Part shown: one piece after another, positions 27,804 to 36,256 of the stretch
Position numbering within the stretch: position 1 is the stretch's first letter
How the letters are laid out: each line of letters opens with the position of its first letter
Program-made: the position numbers and the translations under genes
Notes under the pieces: model-generated
Told to the model about the DNA's origin: nothing
The model's database searches: none
The model's input: only the letters and a program-made list of their open reading frames with translations
Source: Streptomyces sp. NRRL F-525
Lineage (GTDB): Bacteria; Actinomycetota; Actinomycetes; Streptomycetales; Streptomycetaceae
Assembly (NCBI RefSeq): GCF_000716605.1
Contig: NZ_JNXE01000028.1
Coordinates: forward strand, 1-64,000
DNA length: 64,000 nucleotides
Reading direction: 5' to 3'

Positions 27804-28757
27804 ATGGGACTCACCATCGGCGTCGATATCGGCGGCACCAAGATCGCGGCCGGGGTGGTCGACGAGGAAGGCAACATCCTCTCGACCCACAAGGTGCCGA
27901 CCCCGGGCACGGCCGAGGGCATCGTGGACGCCATCGCCGCCGCGGTCGACGGGGCGCGCGCCGGGCACGAGATCGTCGGCGTGGGCATCGGTGCCGCCGG
28001 ATACGTCAACCGTCAGCGCTCCACGGTCTACTTCGCGCCGAACATCGACTGGCGCCAGGAGCCGCTGAAGGAGAAGGTCGAGGCCCGCGTGGGCCTCCCC
28101 GTCGTCGTGGAGAACGACGCGAACGCCGCGGCCTGGGGCGAGTACAAGTTCGGCGCCGGCAAGGGCCACCGCAACGTCATCTGCATCACGCTCGGCACCG
28201 GCCTCGGCGGCGGCATCATCATCGGCAACAAGCTGCGCCGCGGGCACTTCGGGGTGGCCGCCGAGTTCGGCCACATCCGCATGGTGCCGGACGGCCTGCT
28301 GTGCGGCTGCGGCTCACAGGGCTGCTGGGAGCAGTACGCGTCGGGCCGCGCGCTCGTGCGCTACGCCAAGCAGCGCGCGAACGCGACCCCCGAGTCCGCG
28401 GAGGTGCTCCTCTCGCTCGGCGACGGCACCCCCGAGGGCATCGAGGGCAAGCACATCTCCATGGCCGCCCGGCAGGGCGACCCGGTGGCCGTCGACTCCT
28501 ACCGCGAGTTGGCCCGCTGGGCCGGCGCGGGCCTCGCCGACCTCGCCTCCCTCTTCGACCCCTCCGCCTTCATCGTCGGCGGCGGTCTCTCGGACGAGGG
28601 CGAACTGGTCCTCGACCCGATCCGCAAGTCCTACAAACGCTGGCTGGTAGGCGGCAACTGGCGCCCGGTCGCCGACGTGATCGCGGCCCAGCTAGGCAAC
28701 AAGGCGGGCATGGTCGGCGCAGCGGACCTGGCAAGGGAACCGGACCCGATCATGTAA
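27804..28757 (+). CDS. glkA: ROK-family glucokinase
   Basis: Phosphorylates glucose with ATP; in Streptomyces GlkA is also a main player in glucose repression. The 317-residue product has the phosphate-binding motif GVDIGGTKIAAGVVD at residues 6-20, ENDANAAAWGE with the catalytic Asp, EFGHIRM, and the ROK zinc motif LCGCGSQGCWEQYASG (Cys residues plus His). GAGGG lies six bases before the ATG. Three copies of repeat family A, one truncated, follow the stop. Confidence 0.95.
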   Translation: MGLTIGVDIGGTKIAAGVVDEEGNILSTHKVPTPGTAEGIVDAIAAAVDGARAGHEIVGVGIGAAGYVNRQRSTVYFAPNIDWRQEPLKEKVEARVGLPVVVENDANAAAWGEYKFGAGKGHRNVICITLGTGLGGGIIIGNKLRRGHFGVAAEFGHIRMVPDGLLCGCGSQGCWEQYASGRALVRYAKQRANATPESAEVLLSLGDGTPEGIEGKHISMAARQGDPVAVDSYRELARWAGAGLADLASLFDPSAFIVGGGLSDEGELVLDPIRKSYKRWLVGGNWRPVADVIAAQLGNKAGMVGAADLAREPDPIM

Positions 28758-28779
28758 CACGCACGACGCTGCCCACCTC

Positions 28780-28844
28780 AGGGGCGCGAGGAACTGCGCG
28801 ACCAGCCACGCACCACCGGCAGCCGCCCACGAACCTCGCGCCCC
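28780..28844 (+). repeat. Intergenic repeat, family A (copy 7)
   Basis: Core at 28781-28807 with one change (GCGAGGAACTG), closing arm CTCGCGCCCC, 23 bases after the glucokinase stop. Confidence 0.85.
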
Positions 28845-28864
28845 GCTTCTGCTTTTCGCTTTTA

Positions 28865-28880
28865 GGGGCGCGGGGAGTTC
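28865..28880 (+). repeat. Intergenic repeat, family A, truncated (copy 8)
   Basis: Only GGGGCGCGGGGAGTTC remains. It lies between complete copies 7 and 9. Confidence 0.6.
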
Positions 28881-28913
28881 GTGCTCTTAGAAGCGCCGCG
28901 AGCTACCGCTTTC

Positions 28914-28978
28914 AGGGGCGCGGGGAACTGCGCGACCAGCCACGTACTACTGGCAGTCGCCCACGTACCTCGCGCCCC
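28914..28978 (+). repeat. Intergenic repeat, family A (copy 9)
   Basis: Full core at 28915-28941 and closing arm CTCGCGCCCC at 28969-28978, directly upstream of the TAGATT promoter of the next gene. Confidence 0.85.
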
Positions 28979-29004
28979 GATCGGTCAGGCGTAGATTGAT
29001 CCAC

Positions 29005-29751
29005 ATGGCGCCGCTCCCCAACTCCCGCACCGAACCCGACGGTTCGGCAGTCATCCGCGTCCTGAGCTACAACATCCGCTCGATGCGCGACGACACAGCC
29101 GCCCTGGCCCGCGTCATCAAGGCCTGCGCTCCGGACCTCGTCCTGATCCAAGAGGCCCCCCTCTTCTTCCGCTGGCGCAAAAAGCTGGCCCGCCTGGCCT
29201 CGGCCTCAGACCTGGTCGTCCTCTCCGGCGGAGGCACCGCGGCCGGCCCGGCCCTGCTGTGCTCACTCCGGGCCACGGTCGAGCGCACGGAGGACGTACT
29301 CCTGCCCCTGACCCCCGGCCAGCACCGCCGCGGTTTCGCCACCGCGGTCGTACGGATCGGCGGCGTCCGCCTGGGCGTCCTCAGCTGTCACCTCAGCCTC
29401 CACCAGGACGAGCGCTACGAACAGGCCGGCATGCTGCTCGACCGGCTGGCCGGCATGGGCGTGGACCACGTGATCGCGGGCGGCGACCTCAACGACCGCC
29501 CCGACGGCCGGACTTTCGGCCGCCTGGCCAAGGAACTCCAGGACTGCTGGGCCACCGCGCCCTGGGGCGACGAGCACACCTGGACCCCCGGTAACCCCTT
29601 CCAGCGCATCGACGCGATCTTCGCCACGCACGGCATCGAGGTGCTGGGCTGCGGGGTGCCCTCGGCCCAACCGGGAGTCACGGAGACGGACTTGAGGGCG
29701 GCCACCGACCACTTCCCGGTGCTGGCCGCCCTCAGAATCCCCGCGAGCTAG
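29005..29751 (+). CDS. Endonuclease/exonuclease/phosphatase family protein
   Basis: The 248-residue product has the DNase I-like fold: RVLSYNIRSMRDD (Asn), DLVLIQEAPLF (metal-binding Glu), LSCHLSLHQDERYEQ (His), VIAGGDLNDRPDG (Asp-x-Asn), RIDAIFATHGI and TDHFPVLAAL (catalytic Asp-His). All catalytic residues are present, so it should hydrolyse a phosphodiester, but nucleic acid versus lipid or other substrate cannot be told. TAGATT ends seven bases before the ATG, consistent with leaderless translation. Its end overlaps the convergent next gene by four bases. Confidence 0.9.
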   Translation: MAPLPNSRTEPDGSAVIRVLSYNIRSMRDDTAALARVIKACAPDLVLIQEAPLFFRWRKKLARLASASDLVVLSGGGTAAGPALLCSLRATVERTEDVLLPLTPGQHRRGFATAVVRIGGVRLGVLSCHLSLHQDERYEQAGMLLDRLAGMGVDHVIAGGDLNDRPDGRTFGRLAKELQDCWATAPWGDEHTWTPGNPFQRIDAIFATHGIEVLGCGVPSAQPGVTETDLRAATDHFPVLAALRIPAS

Positions 29752-30353
29752 ACGACGGCCCCGCGTCCGGGGTCGTCCCCGTCCTCCTCGTCCGTCCGCA
29801 TCCGCATCACCAACGTGCCGAACCCGCCCAGGAACCCGCCGATCCCGATGGTCGCCAGCCACCAGGTCATGTCCCAGCTGAGCAGCACCGCCAGCAGCAG
29901 CAGGATCGGGCCGCCGACCACCCCGAGCCAGGCGAACTTGGCCGTCGTATCGGCATCAGGCAGCGGCGGCGGCTCCGGCGGTACGAAGTGGCCCTCGTCG
30001 TCCTCGTCGAAGTCCTCCTCGGAGGAGTCGGGCGAGGTGTAGTCACGGGGTCCGCCGACACCGGGCGCGAAGGAGACCGAGCTGCCCAGCGGCTTGGCGG
30101 GCGCGGGCGGCTCCTCCGCGGCCTTGTCCTTGCCGGTGTCCTTGTCCGGCTCCTTGGCCTTCGGCCGCTCGTCGTTCTTCTCGGGATCGAGCAGCGCGAG
30201 ATCCTCGATCGACTTGAACGGCTTGGCGCCCGGCGGATCCTTGGGCTCGTCGCCGTACCCGGCGACGATCGCGGCCCACGCGGCCTCCTCGTCGAACGGG
30301 ACGCCCTGCTCGTCCGGTTCGAGGCCCTCGCGGTCGGAGTCGTGCTCAGCCAC
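29748..30353 (-). CDS. Acidic membrane protein with two C-terminal helices
   Basis: The 201-residue product has a long, acidic, Pro-rich cytoplasmic region (residues 1-135, including DYTSPDSSEEDFDEDDEGHF) and two membrane helices near 140-180 (GGPILLLLAVLLSWD and WLATIGIGGFLGGFG). No enzyme motif. The GTG start lies inside the 3' end of the esterase gene with an eight-base overlap, so the two are co-translated. The function is unknown. Confidence 0.8.
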   Translation of the reverse strand: MAEHDSDREGLEPDEQGVPFDEEAAWAAIVAGYGDEPKDPPGAKPFKSIEDLALLDPEKNDERPKAKEPDKDTGKDKAAEEPPAPAKPLGSSVSFAPGVGGPRDYTSPDSSEEDFDEDDEGHFVPPEPPPLPDADTTAKFAWLGVVGGPILLLLAVLLSWDMTWWLATIGIGGFLGGFGTLVMRMRTDEEDGDDPGRGAVV

Positions 30354-31176
30354 CTGTGGCCGTCCCTTCCTGCTCGCTCACCCGGCCCGTGTCGGACGCC
30401 TGCTTGCCGACACTGGGTGCGAGCCGGCCGATGAACGCGAAGCTCTCCTCGAAAATCCGGTCCGCGTCGTGGTCCAACGTCGCGACGTGGTAGCTCTGTT
30501 CCAGCAGGATCTCCGTCACGTCGGCCGAGGAAACCCGGCTGAGCACACGAGCCGAGTCGGCCGGCGGAACCACATGGTCCTGCGGGCTGTGCAGCAGCAG
30601 GAGCGGCTGGGTGACCTGCGGAAGCTCGCTGTCGACCAGCCGGAAGAAAATACGCAGGGAGTGCGCGGAGTGCAGCGGCACCTTGTCGTACCCGACCTCC
30701 TCGCTGCCCTCCTTCGCGATGTCGCTGGCGATACCCGGCGCCGTACGCACCAGATGGCGGGCCACCGGAAGGGCGTACGCCGCGAGGCCGTGCACCTTGA
30801 TGCCGGGGTTGACGACCACGACACCGCTGATCTCGTCACCGTGCTTCGCGGCCAGCCGCAGGGCCAGCGCGCCGCCCATGGACAGGCCCGCGACGAAGAC
30901 CTGCGAGCAGCGCTCGCGCAGGGCGCGCAGCTCGCGGTCCACCTCCGCGTACCAGTCCTGCCAGCCGGTGAGCTGCATGTCCTCCCAGCGCGTGCCGTGC
31001 CCGGGCAGCAGCGGCAGCGACACGGTGAGGCCGCGCTCGGCCAGATGCTCCGCCCAGGGGCGCAGCGACTGCGGGGAACCGGTGAAGCCGTGGCAGAGGA
31101 GCACTCCGACCTCCCCGCCCTCGTGGCGGTACGGCTCGGCTCCGGGGAGGACCGGCACCTTCGGTCTCCTGTTCAT
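30346..31176 (-). CDS. Alpha/beta-hydrolase (carboxylesterase)
   Basis: Predicted serine esterase or monoacylglycerol-lipase-like enzyme of 276 residues. Features: oxyanion-hole region VLLCHGFTGSPQSLRPWA, nucleophile elbow GLSMGGALAL (Ser), acid SPQDHVVPP (Asp) and a His in EQSYHVATLDHDA. The start is taken at the ATG at 31176, giving MNRRPKVPVLPGAEPY; the longer open frame upstream overlaps the divergent plsC gene and is not credible. Coupled to the downstream membrane-protein gene. Confidence 0.9.
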   Translation of the reverse strand: MNRRPKVPVLPGAEPYRHEGGEVGVLLCHGFTGSPQSLRPWAEHLAERGLTVSLPLLPGHGTRWEDMQLTGWQDWYAEVDRELRALRERCSQVFVAGLSMGGALALRLAAKHGDEISGVVVVNPGIKVHGLAAYALPVARHLVRTAPGIASDIAKEGSEEVGYDKVPLHSAHSLRIFFRLVDSELPQVTQPLLLLHSPQDHVVPPADSARVLSRVSSADVTEILLEQSYHVATLDHDADRIFEESFAFIGRLAPSVGKQASDTGRVSEQEGTATGG

Positions 31177-31335
31177 GAGAAGGGCGTGGTGGTGAGACGC
31201 GTGTTCATGAGAGGGGTCTGAACAAGTCCAGGTGCGGTTAACCGTACGCGACCGCACTGACACCGACCAGGGTCGTCGGGTCCTTTGACAGTGCTCCGGG
31301 TTAAGGTCTGATCGACGGATACGGGAGGCACTCGC

Positions 31336-32097
31336 TTGTTGTACGGCACGATGAAGGTCGCCATCGGGGGACCGCTGAAGGTCGCCTTCCGACCCTGGGT
31401 GGAGGGCCTGGAGAACATTCCGGACGAGGGGGCCGCCATTCTGGCGAGCAATCACCTCTCGTTCTCGGACTCGTTCTTCCTGCCCGCGGTGCTGGACCGC
31501 AAGGTCACCTTCATCGCGAAGGCCGAGTACTTCACGACCCCCGGGGTGAAGGGCAAGCTCACGGCCGCGTTCTTCAAGGGCGCGGGCCAGCTTCCGGTGG
31601 ACCGCTCCGGTGCGCGCGGGGCGGGCGAGGCCGCGATCAAGGCCGGGATCGACGTCCTGGAGCGCGGTGAACTGTTCGGTATCTATCCGGAGGGCACGCG
31701 CTCCCCGGACGGCCGCCTCTACCGGGGCAAGCCCGGCGGCCTCGCGCGCGTGGCGCTCGCCAGCGGCGCCCCGGTGATCCCGGTCGCGATGATCGACACG
31801 GAGAAGATCCAGCCGCCGGGGAAGGTGATGCCGAAGCTGATGCGCCCCGGCATCCGGATCGGCAAGCCGCTCGACTTCAGCCGGTACAACGGCATGGAGC
31901 ACGACCGCTTCGTCCTCCGCGCGGTGACCGACGAGGTCATGTACGAGATCATGAAGCTCTCCGGCCAGGAGTACGTCGACATCTACGCGACCGCCGCCAA
32001 GCGGCAGATCGCGGAGGCGGCGAAGGCCGACAAGGAAGCGGACAAGGCGGCCAAGGCCGCGCTCGCGCAGACGGAGAAGGAACAGACCAGCCCCTAG
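31336..32097 (+). CDS. plsC: 1-acyl-sn-glycerol-3-phosphate acyltransferase
   Basis: Adds the second acyl chain to lysophosphatidate at the membrane. The 253-residue product has the acyltransferase motifs SNHLSFSDSFF (H-x4-D), PVDRSGARG, IYPEGTRSPDG and VIPVAMI. The C-terminal 30 residues are Lys/Ala-rich. A TTG start at 31336 is chosen because GGGAGG lies seven bases upstream; an ATG five codons later is an alternative. The gene is divergent from the esterase gene, suggesting lipid metabolism on both sides. Confidence 0.93.
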   Translation: MLYGTMKVAIGGPLKVAFRPWVEGLENIPDEGAAILASNHLSFSDSFFLPAVLDRKVTFIAKAEYFTTPGVKGKLTAAFFKGAGQLPVDRSGARGAGEAAIKAGIDVLERGELFGIYPEGTRSPDGRLYRGKPGGLARVALASGAPVIPVAMIDTEKIQPPGKVMPKLMRPGIRIGKPLDFSRYNGMEHDRFVLRAVTDEVMYEIMKLSGQEYVDIYATAAKRQIAEAAKADKEADKAAKAALAQTEKEQTSP

Positions 32098-32111
32098 GCG
32101 GGCCGGAGTCT

Positions 32112-33350
32112 GTGTCGGGGGTGGGGGAGATGGCCAAGCAGGTACGTGTCGTCAGGATGTCCGTGGAGCAGCCGCTCTGGCGCGCCCTGAGCGGCTACCG
32201 CGTGCTGACCATGCTGTACGCGATCGGGCTGTTCGCCTCCGCCTACGACGAGTTCGACCGCCCCGGCATCGCCATCGCCTTCTACGTCGTCCTGTTCGTC
32301 TGGACGCTCGCCACCCTGCCCCGGGTGCAGAGCGCGGTCGCGTGCACCAAGCGCTTCCTCGCCGTCGACCTCGCGATCGCGCTGACCGGCATCGTCCTCA
32401 CCCCGCTCGCGGCCGACGACCACCACATCTCCAGCGGCGGCCCCACCCTCCCGTCGATATGGACCGCGGGCTCGGTCCTCGCCTACGCCATCAAGGGCGG
32501 CTGGCGCTGGGCCGCCTTCGCCTCCACCCCGGTCGCCGCCGCCAACCTGATCGAGCGCGGCTCCCCGGCCCGCGACACCGTCCACAACGTGGTCCTCGTC
32601 TGGGTCGCCTCCATCGCCATCGGCTACGTCGTCGAGGTCGCCCGCGCCTCCGAGCGCACCCTCGCCCGCGCCCTGGAGATCGAGGCCACCACCCGGGAAC
32701 GGGAGCGCCTCGCCCGCGACATCCACGACGGCGTCCTCCAGGTGCTGGCGATGGTCCAGCGGCGCGGTGCCGTCCTCGGCGGCGAGGCGGGCGAGCTGGG
32801 CAGGATGGCGGGCGAGCAGGAGATCGCGCTGCGCACCCTGGTCTCCGGCGCCCTGGTGCCCGTGTCCCGGGTGTCGCTGGACGCGGCGGAGGGCGCGGTC
32901 GTGAGGGCCGTAGAAGTAGAAGTCGAAGAACCCGACGACGGGCCGGTCGATCTGCGGGCGCTGCTCGCGCCGTATGCCGCGGCCAAGGTGAGTTTTGCCG
33001 AGCCGGGGGCTCCGGTGCCCTTGCCCGCGCCCGCGGCGAAGGAGCTGGCCGCCGCTGTCGGGGCCGCGCTGGACAATGTGCGCAGGCATGCGGGGGAGGA
33101 TGCCCGGGCTTGGATCCTGGTCGAGGACGAGCCCCGGGAGGTCGTGGTGACCGTGCGGGACGACGGGCCCGGGATTCCCGAGGGGCGGCTCGCGCAGGCT
33201 GAGGGGGAGGGGCGGCTCGGGGTCGCGCTGTCGATCCGGGGGCGGTTGCGGGACCTCGGGGGGAGCGCCGAACTGGTGTCGATTCCCGGGCAGGGCACGG
33301 AAGTTGAGCTGAAGGTACCGAAAGCGCGGGGGAAGGCGGGGACACGATGA
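32112..33350 (+). CDS. macS: Sensor histidine kinase MacS
   Basis: Membrane kinase of the MacRS system (SCO2121 in S. coelicolor), reported to affect morphology and antibiotic production. The 412-residue product has four to five N-terminal helices (about 30-175), a HisKA_3 dimerisation domain with RERLARDIHDGVLQVLAM (phospho-acceptor His) and an HATPase_c domain with ALDNVRRHAGEDA (N box), VRDDGPGIP (G1) and GRLGVALSIRGR (G2). Several in-frame starts are possible (GTG at 32112 or 32121, ATG at 32130). The stop overlaps the macR ATG. Confidence 0.92.
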   Translation: MSGVGEMAKQVRVVRMSVEQPLWRALSGYRVLTMLYAIGLFASAYDEFDRPGIAIAFYVVLFVWTLATLPRVQSAVACTKRFLAVDLAIALTGIVLTPLAADDHHISSGGPTLPSIWTAGSVLAYAIKGGWRWAAFASTPVAAANLIERGSPARDTVHNVVLVWVASIAIGYVVEVARASERTLARALEIEATTRERERLARDIHDGVLQVLAMVQRRGAVLGGEAGELGRMAGEQEIALRTLVSGALVPVSRVSLDAAEGAVVRAVEVEVEEPDDGPVDLRALLAPYAAAKVSFAEPGAPVPLPAPAAKELAAAVGAALDNVRRHAGEDARAWILVEDEPREVVVTVRDDGPGIPEGRLAQAEGEGRLGVALSIRGRLRDLGGSAELVSIPGQGTEVELKVPKARGKAGTR

Positions 33351-34024
33351 GTGAGCAGCAGGGCCCGATCAGGGTCATGGTGGTGGACGACCACCCGATG
33401 TGGCGCGACGCCGTCGCCCGCGACCTGGCCGAGTCCGGCTTCGACGTGGTCGCCACCGCCGGTGACGGCGAGCAGGCGGTACGCCGGGCCAAGGCTGCCG
33501 CCCCGGACGTCCTCGTCCTCGACCTGAACCTGCCGGCGATGCCCGGCGTCCAGGTCTGCAAGGAACTCGTCGGCGCCAACCCGGCGTTGCGCGTCCTGGT
33601 CCTCTCCGCGAGCGGCGAGCACGCCGACGTGCTGGAGGCGGTGAAGTCGGGGGCGACCGGTTATCTGCTCAAGTCGGCTTCCACGGAAGAGCTGTTGGAC
33701 GCGGTGCGGCGGACCGCGGTCGGCGACCCGGTGTTCACACCCGGGCTCGCCGGACTGGTCCTCGGCGAGTACCGCCGCCTGGCCTCCGATCCGGCACCGG
33801 CCATCGACGGCGACCAGCCCAAGGCACCCCAACTCACCGACCGCGAGACCGAAGTGCTCCGCCTGGTCGCCAAGGGCCTGAGCTACAAGCAGATCGCCGA
33901 GCGTCTCGTCATCTCGCACCGCACGGTCCAGAACCACGTCCAGAACACCCTGGGCAAGCTGCAGTTGCACAACCGGGTGGAGCTGGTCCGGTACGCCATA
34001 GAGCGCGGTCTCGACGACGCGTAG
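33347..34024 (+). CDS. macR: Response regulator MacR (NarL/LuxR type)
   Basis: DNA-binding partner of MacS. The 225-residue product has a receiver domain (acidic pair in VVDDHPMW, phospho-acceptor Asp in VLVLDLNLPAMPG, Thr/Ser in VLVLSASGE, Lys in YLLKSAS) and a LuxR helix-turn-helix (LTDRETEVLRLVAKGLSYKQIAERLVISHRTVQNHVQNTLGKL). ATGA overlap with macS indicates coupled translation. The published MacR site is TGAGTACnnGTACTCA; a near match lies at 54038. Confidence 0.93.
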   Translation: MSEQQGPIRVMVVDDHPMWRDAVARDLAESGFDVVATAGDGEQAVRRAKAAAPDVLVLDLNLPAMPGVQVCKELVGANPALRVLVLSASGEHADVLEAVKSGATGYLLKSASTEELLDAVRRTAVGDPVFTPGLAGLVLGEYRRLASDPAPAIDGDQPKAPQLTDRETEVLRLVAKGLSYKQIAERLVISHRTVQNHVQNTLGKLQLHNRVELVRYAIERGLDDA

Positions 34025-34084
34025 CCAGACCGGTAGATCAACTCCCCCATAATTCAGCCGAATTGACCTTCCCGCCCATCCCTC

Positions 34085-34100
34085 TGTGACCTGGATCACC
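34085..34100. promoter_or_regulatory. Crp-like site upstream of pfkA
   Basis: TGTGACCTGGATCACC: TGTGA-N6-TCAC-C, one base from the CRP consensus TGTGA-N6-TCACA. It is nested in a second inverted repeat, CTGTGAC (34084-34090) / GTCACAG (34113-34119), which encloses a TTAGCG hexamer. Confidence 0.5.
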
Positions 34101-34144
34101 ATTAGCGTGGCTGTCACAGGAAACCGCGGCGAAGGGATATTTCC

Positions 34145-35173
34145 ATGCGCGTCGGAGTACTGACCGGAGGCGGCGACTGCCCCGGACTCAACGCCGTCAT
34201 CCGGGGCATCGTCCGCAAGGGCGTACAGGAGTACGGCTATGACTTCGTCGGCTACCGGGACGGCTGGCGAGGCCCGCTCGAAGGCGACACCGTCCGGCTC
34301 GACATTCCCGCGGTGCGCGGCATCCTGCCCCGCGGCGGCACCATCCTCGGCTCCTCCCGCACCAACCCGCTCAAGCTGGAGAACGGCATCCAGCGCATCA
34401 AGGCCAACCTCGCCGCGCAGGAGGTCGACGCGCTCATCGTGATCGGCGGCGAGGACACCCTCGGCGTGGCCGCGCGGCTCTGGGACGAGAGTGGCGTGCC
34501 CTGCGTCGGCGTACCGAAGACCATCGACAACGACCTGTCCGCCACCGACTACACCTTCGGCTTCGACACCGCCGTCGGCATCGCCACCGAGGCGATCGAC
34601 CGGCTGCACACCACCGCCGAGTCGCACATGCGCATCCTGGTCTGCGAGGTCATGGGCCGCCACACCGGCTGGATCGCCATCCACTCCGGCCTCGCGGGCG
34701 GCGCGAACGTCATCCTCATCCCCGAGCAGCGCTTCGACGTCGACCAGGTGTGTGCCTGGATCACGTCCCGCTTCAAGGCGTCGTACGCCCCGATCGTGGT
34801 CGTCGCGGAGGGGGCCATGCCCAAGGACGGCGATGTCGTGCTGAAGGACGGGACGCTCGACTCCTTCGGGCACGTCCGGCTGTCCGGGGTGGGCGAGTGG
34901 CTGGCAAAGGAACTGGAGAAGCGGACCGGCAAGGAGGCCCGCACCACCGTCCTCGGGCACATCCAGCGCGGGGGCACCCCGAGCGCGTTCGACCGCTGGC
35001 TCGCCACCCGTTTCGGCCTGCACGCCATCGAGGCCGTGCGCGACGGCGACTTCGGCAAGATGGTCGCCCTGCGCGGCACGGACATCGTCCGCGTACCGAT
35101 CGCGGAGGCCACGGCCCAGCTGAAGACCGTCGACCCGAAGCTGTACGAGGAGGTCGGCGTCTTCTTCGGCTGA
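34145..35173 (+). CDS. pfkA: 6-phosphofructokinase
   Basis: Phosphorylates fructose 6-phosphate in glycolysis. The 342-residue product has the PfkA motifs GVLTGGGDCPGLNAVIRG, IGGEDTLGVA, PKTIDNDLSATDYTFGF (catalytic TIDND-type segment), MGRHTGWIA, LGHIQRGGTPSAFDR. In IGGEDTL, GGED replaces GGDGS; this is the signature seen in pyrophosphate- or ATP-type group III enzymes of actinobacteria, and the GGDCPG segment points to an ATP-dependent form. Corresponds by position to pfkA3 of S. coelicolor. GAAGGG precedes the ATG. A Crp-like site lies 45 bases upstream. Confidence 0.93.
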   Translation: MRVGVLTGGGDCPGLNAVIRGIVRKGVQEYGYDFVGYRDGWRGPLEGDTVRLDIPAVRGILPRGGTILGSSRTNPLKLENGIQRIKANLAAQEVDALIVIGGEDTLGVAARLWDESGVPCVGVPKTIDNDLSATDYTFGFDTAVGIATEAIDRLHTTAESHMRILVCEVMGRHTGWIAIHSGLAGGANVILIPEQRFDVDQVCAWITSRFKASYAPIVVVAEGAMPKDGDVVLKDGTLDSFGHVRLSGVGEWLAKELEKRTGKEARTTVLGHIQRGGTPSAFDRWLATRFGLHAIEAVRDGDFGKMVALRGTDIVRVPIAEATAQLKTVDPKLYEEVGVFFG

Positions 35174-35205
35174 ACCCTGAACCGGTCGCATCGGCTGGAC
35201 CGGCA

Positions 35206-35247
35206 CTGTGGGGTTATGAGCCTTATATTCGGCCCATAACCCCACAG
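35206..35247. promoter_or_regulatory. 13-bp perfect inverted repeat before the dehydrogenase gene
   Basis: CTGTGGGGTTATG (35206-35218) and CATAACCCCACAG (35235-35247) around a 16-base AT-rich loop containing TATATT. It ends six bases before the ribosome site GGGAG. It may be an operator around a -10 element, a translational hairpin, or the pfkA terminator. Confidence 0.65.
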
Positions 35248-35260
35248 AACGGGAGCGCTC

Positions 35261-36256
35261 GTGGAGATCCTTGCCTTCGGTGTCCAGGCCGACGAGAAGC
35301 CGCTGATCGAGCGCGCCTTCGCCGGCCACCACGGCATCCACTGCCTGAGCGTCTTCCTCGACGAGGACACCGCCCCGATCGCCGCAGGCCACGAGATCAT
35401 CTCCACGAGCGTCAACGCGGACCTGAACCCCCGCGTCCTCCAGACCCTCGCCGCCGGCGGCACCCAGCTCATCGCCCAGCGCTCCACCGGCTTCAACAAC
35501 ATCGACCTCGACGTCGCCGAACGCCTCGGCCTCACGGTCGCCCGCGTCTCCTCCTACTCCCCGTACTCCGTCGCCGAGTTCGCCTGGACCCTCGCGATGG
35601 CGGTCAACCGCCGTATCGTCCGCGCGGCCACCCGCACCCGCGACTTCGACTTCCGCCTCGACGGCCTGATGGGCCGCGACCTGCGCGGCCGCACGGTCGG
35701 CGTCCTCGGCACCGGCAAGATCGGCGAGGCGTTCACCCGGATCGCCCACGGCTTCGGCATGCGCCTGCTCGGCTGGGACGTCACCGAGAACCCGGCCTGC
35801 GTGGAACTCGGCATGACCTACGTCCCGAAGGACCAGCTCCTCGCCGAGTCCGACCTCGTCACCCTGCACGTCCCGCTGATGCCGGCCACCCAGCGGCTCA
35901 TCGACGCGGACGCCCTGAAGCTGATGAAGGACGACGCGATCCTCGTCAATTCCAGCCGCGGCGGCCTGATCGACACCGCGGCCCTCGTCGCCGAACTCCG
36001 CGAGGGCCGCTTCACCGGCGTGGGCCTGGACGTCTACGAGGCGGAGGCGGGCCTGTTCTTCCTCGACAAGTCCCTGGAGGCCGTCGACGACGACACCCTG
36101 GCCCGCCTGGTCACCTTCCCGAACGTCCTGGTCACCTCCCACCAGGCGTACTACACCGAGGACGCCGTCGGCCAGATCATCGAGGCCACCGTCCAAAACG
36201 TCCTCGACTACACGGAGGGCCGTCGCTCGGAGAACGTGCTCGTCCCGCGCAGCTGA
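35261..36256 (+). CDS. 2-hydroxyacid dehydrogenase (D-lactate dehydrogenase-like)
   Basis: NAD-dependent D-isomer-specific dehydrogenase of 331 residues, closest in pattern to fermentative D-lactate dehydrogenase. NAD motif GVLGTGKIGEAFTRIA near residue 150, substrate loop QRSTGFNNIDLD, catalytic Arg in NSSRGGLIDTAAL, Glu in GLDVYEAE, and His in TSHQAYYTEDAV. GTG start with GGGAG eight bases upstream. The 3' end overlaps the convergent trpEG gene by 49 bases. The position after pfkA suggests reoxidation of NADH under low oxygen; that is inference. Confidence 0.88.
   Translation: MEILAFGVQADEKPLIERAFAGHHGIHCLSVFLDEDTAPIAAGHEIISTSVNADLNPRVLQTLAAGGTQLIAQRSTGFNNIDLDVAERLGLTVARVSSYSPYSVAEFAWTLAMAVNRRIVRAATRTRDFDFRLDGLMGRDLRGRTVGVLGTGKIGEAFTRIAHGFGMRLLGWDVTENPACVELGMTYVPKDQLLAESDLVTLHVPLMPATQRLIDADALKLMKDDAILVNSSRGGLIDTAALVAELREGRFTGVGLDVYEAEAGLFFLDKSLEAVDDDTLARLVTFPNVLVTSHQAYYTEDAVGQIIEATVQNVLDYTEGRRSENVLVPRS

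Noticed and set aside
31173..31208. Mini-ORF MNTRLTTTPFS overlapping the esterase start
   Set aside because: It has no ribosome site, and the repeated GTTCATGAG that makes the start looks like chance duplication.
31176..31902. A longer esterase start upstream of 31176
   Set aside because: It would run antisense through plsC; the conserved protein starts near MNRRPKVPVLPGAEPY.
35206..35247. A Rex operator before the dehydrogenase
   Set aside because: Rex sites are TTGTGAA-N4-TTCACAA; the arms here (CTGTGGGGTTATG) do not match.
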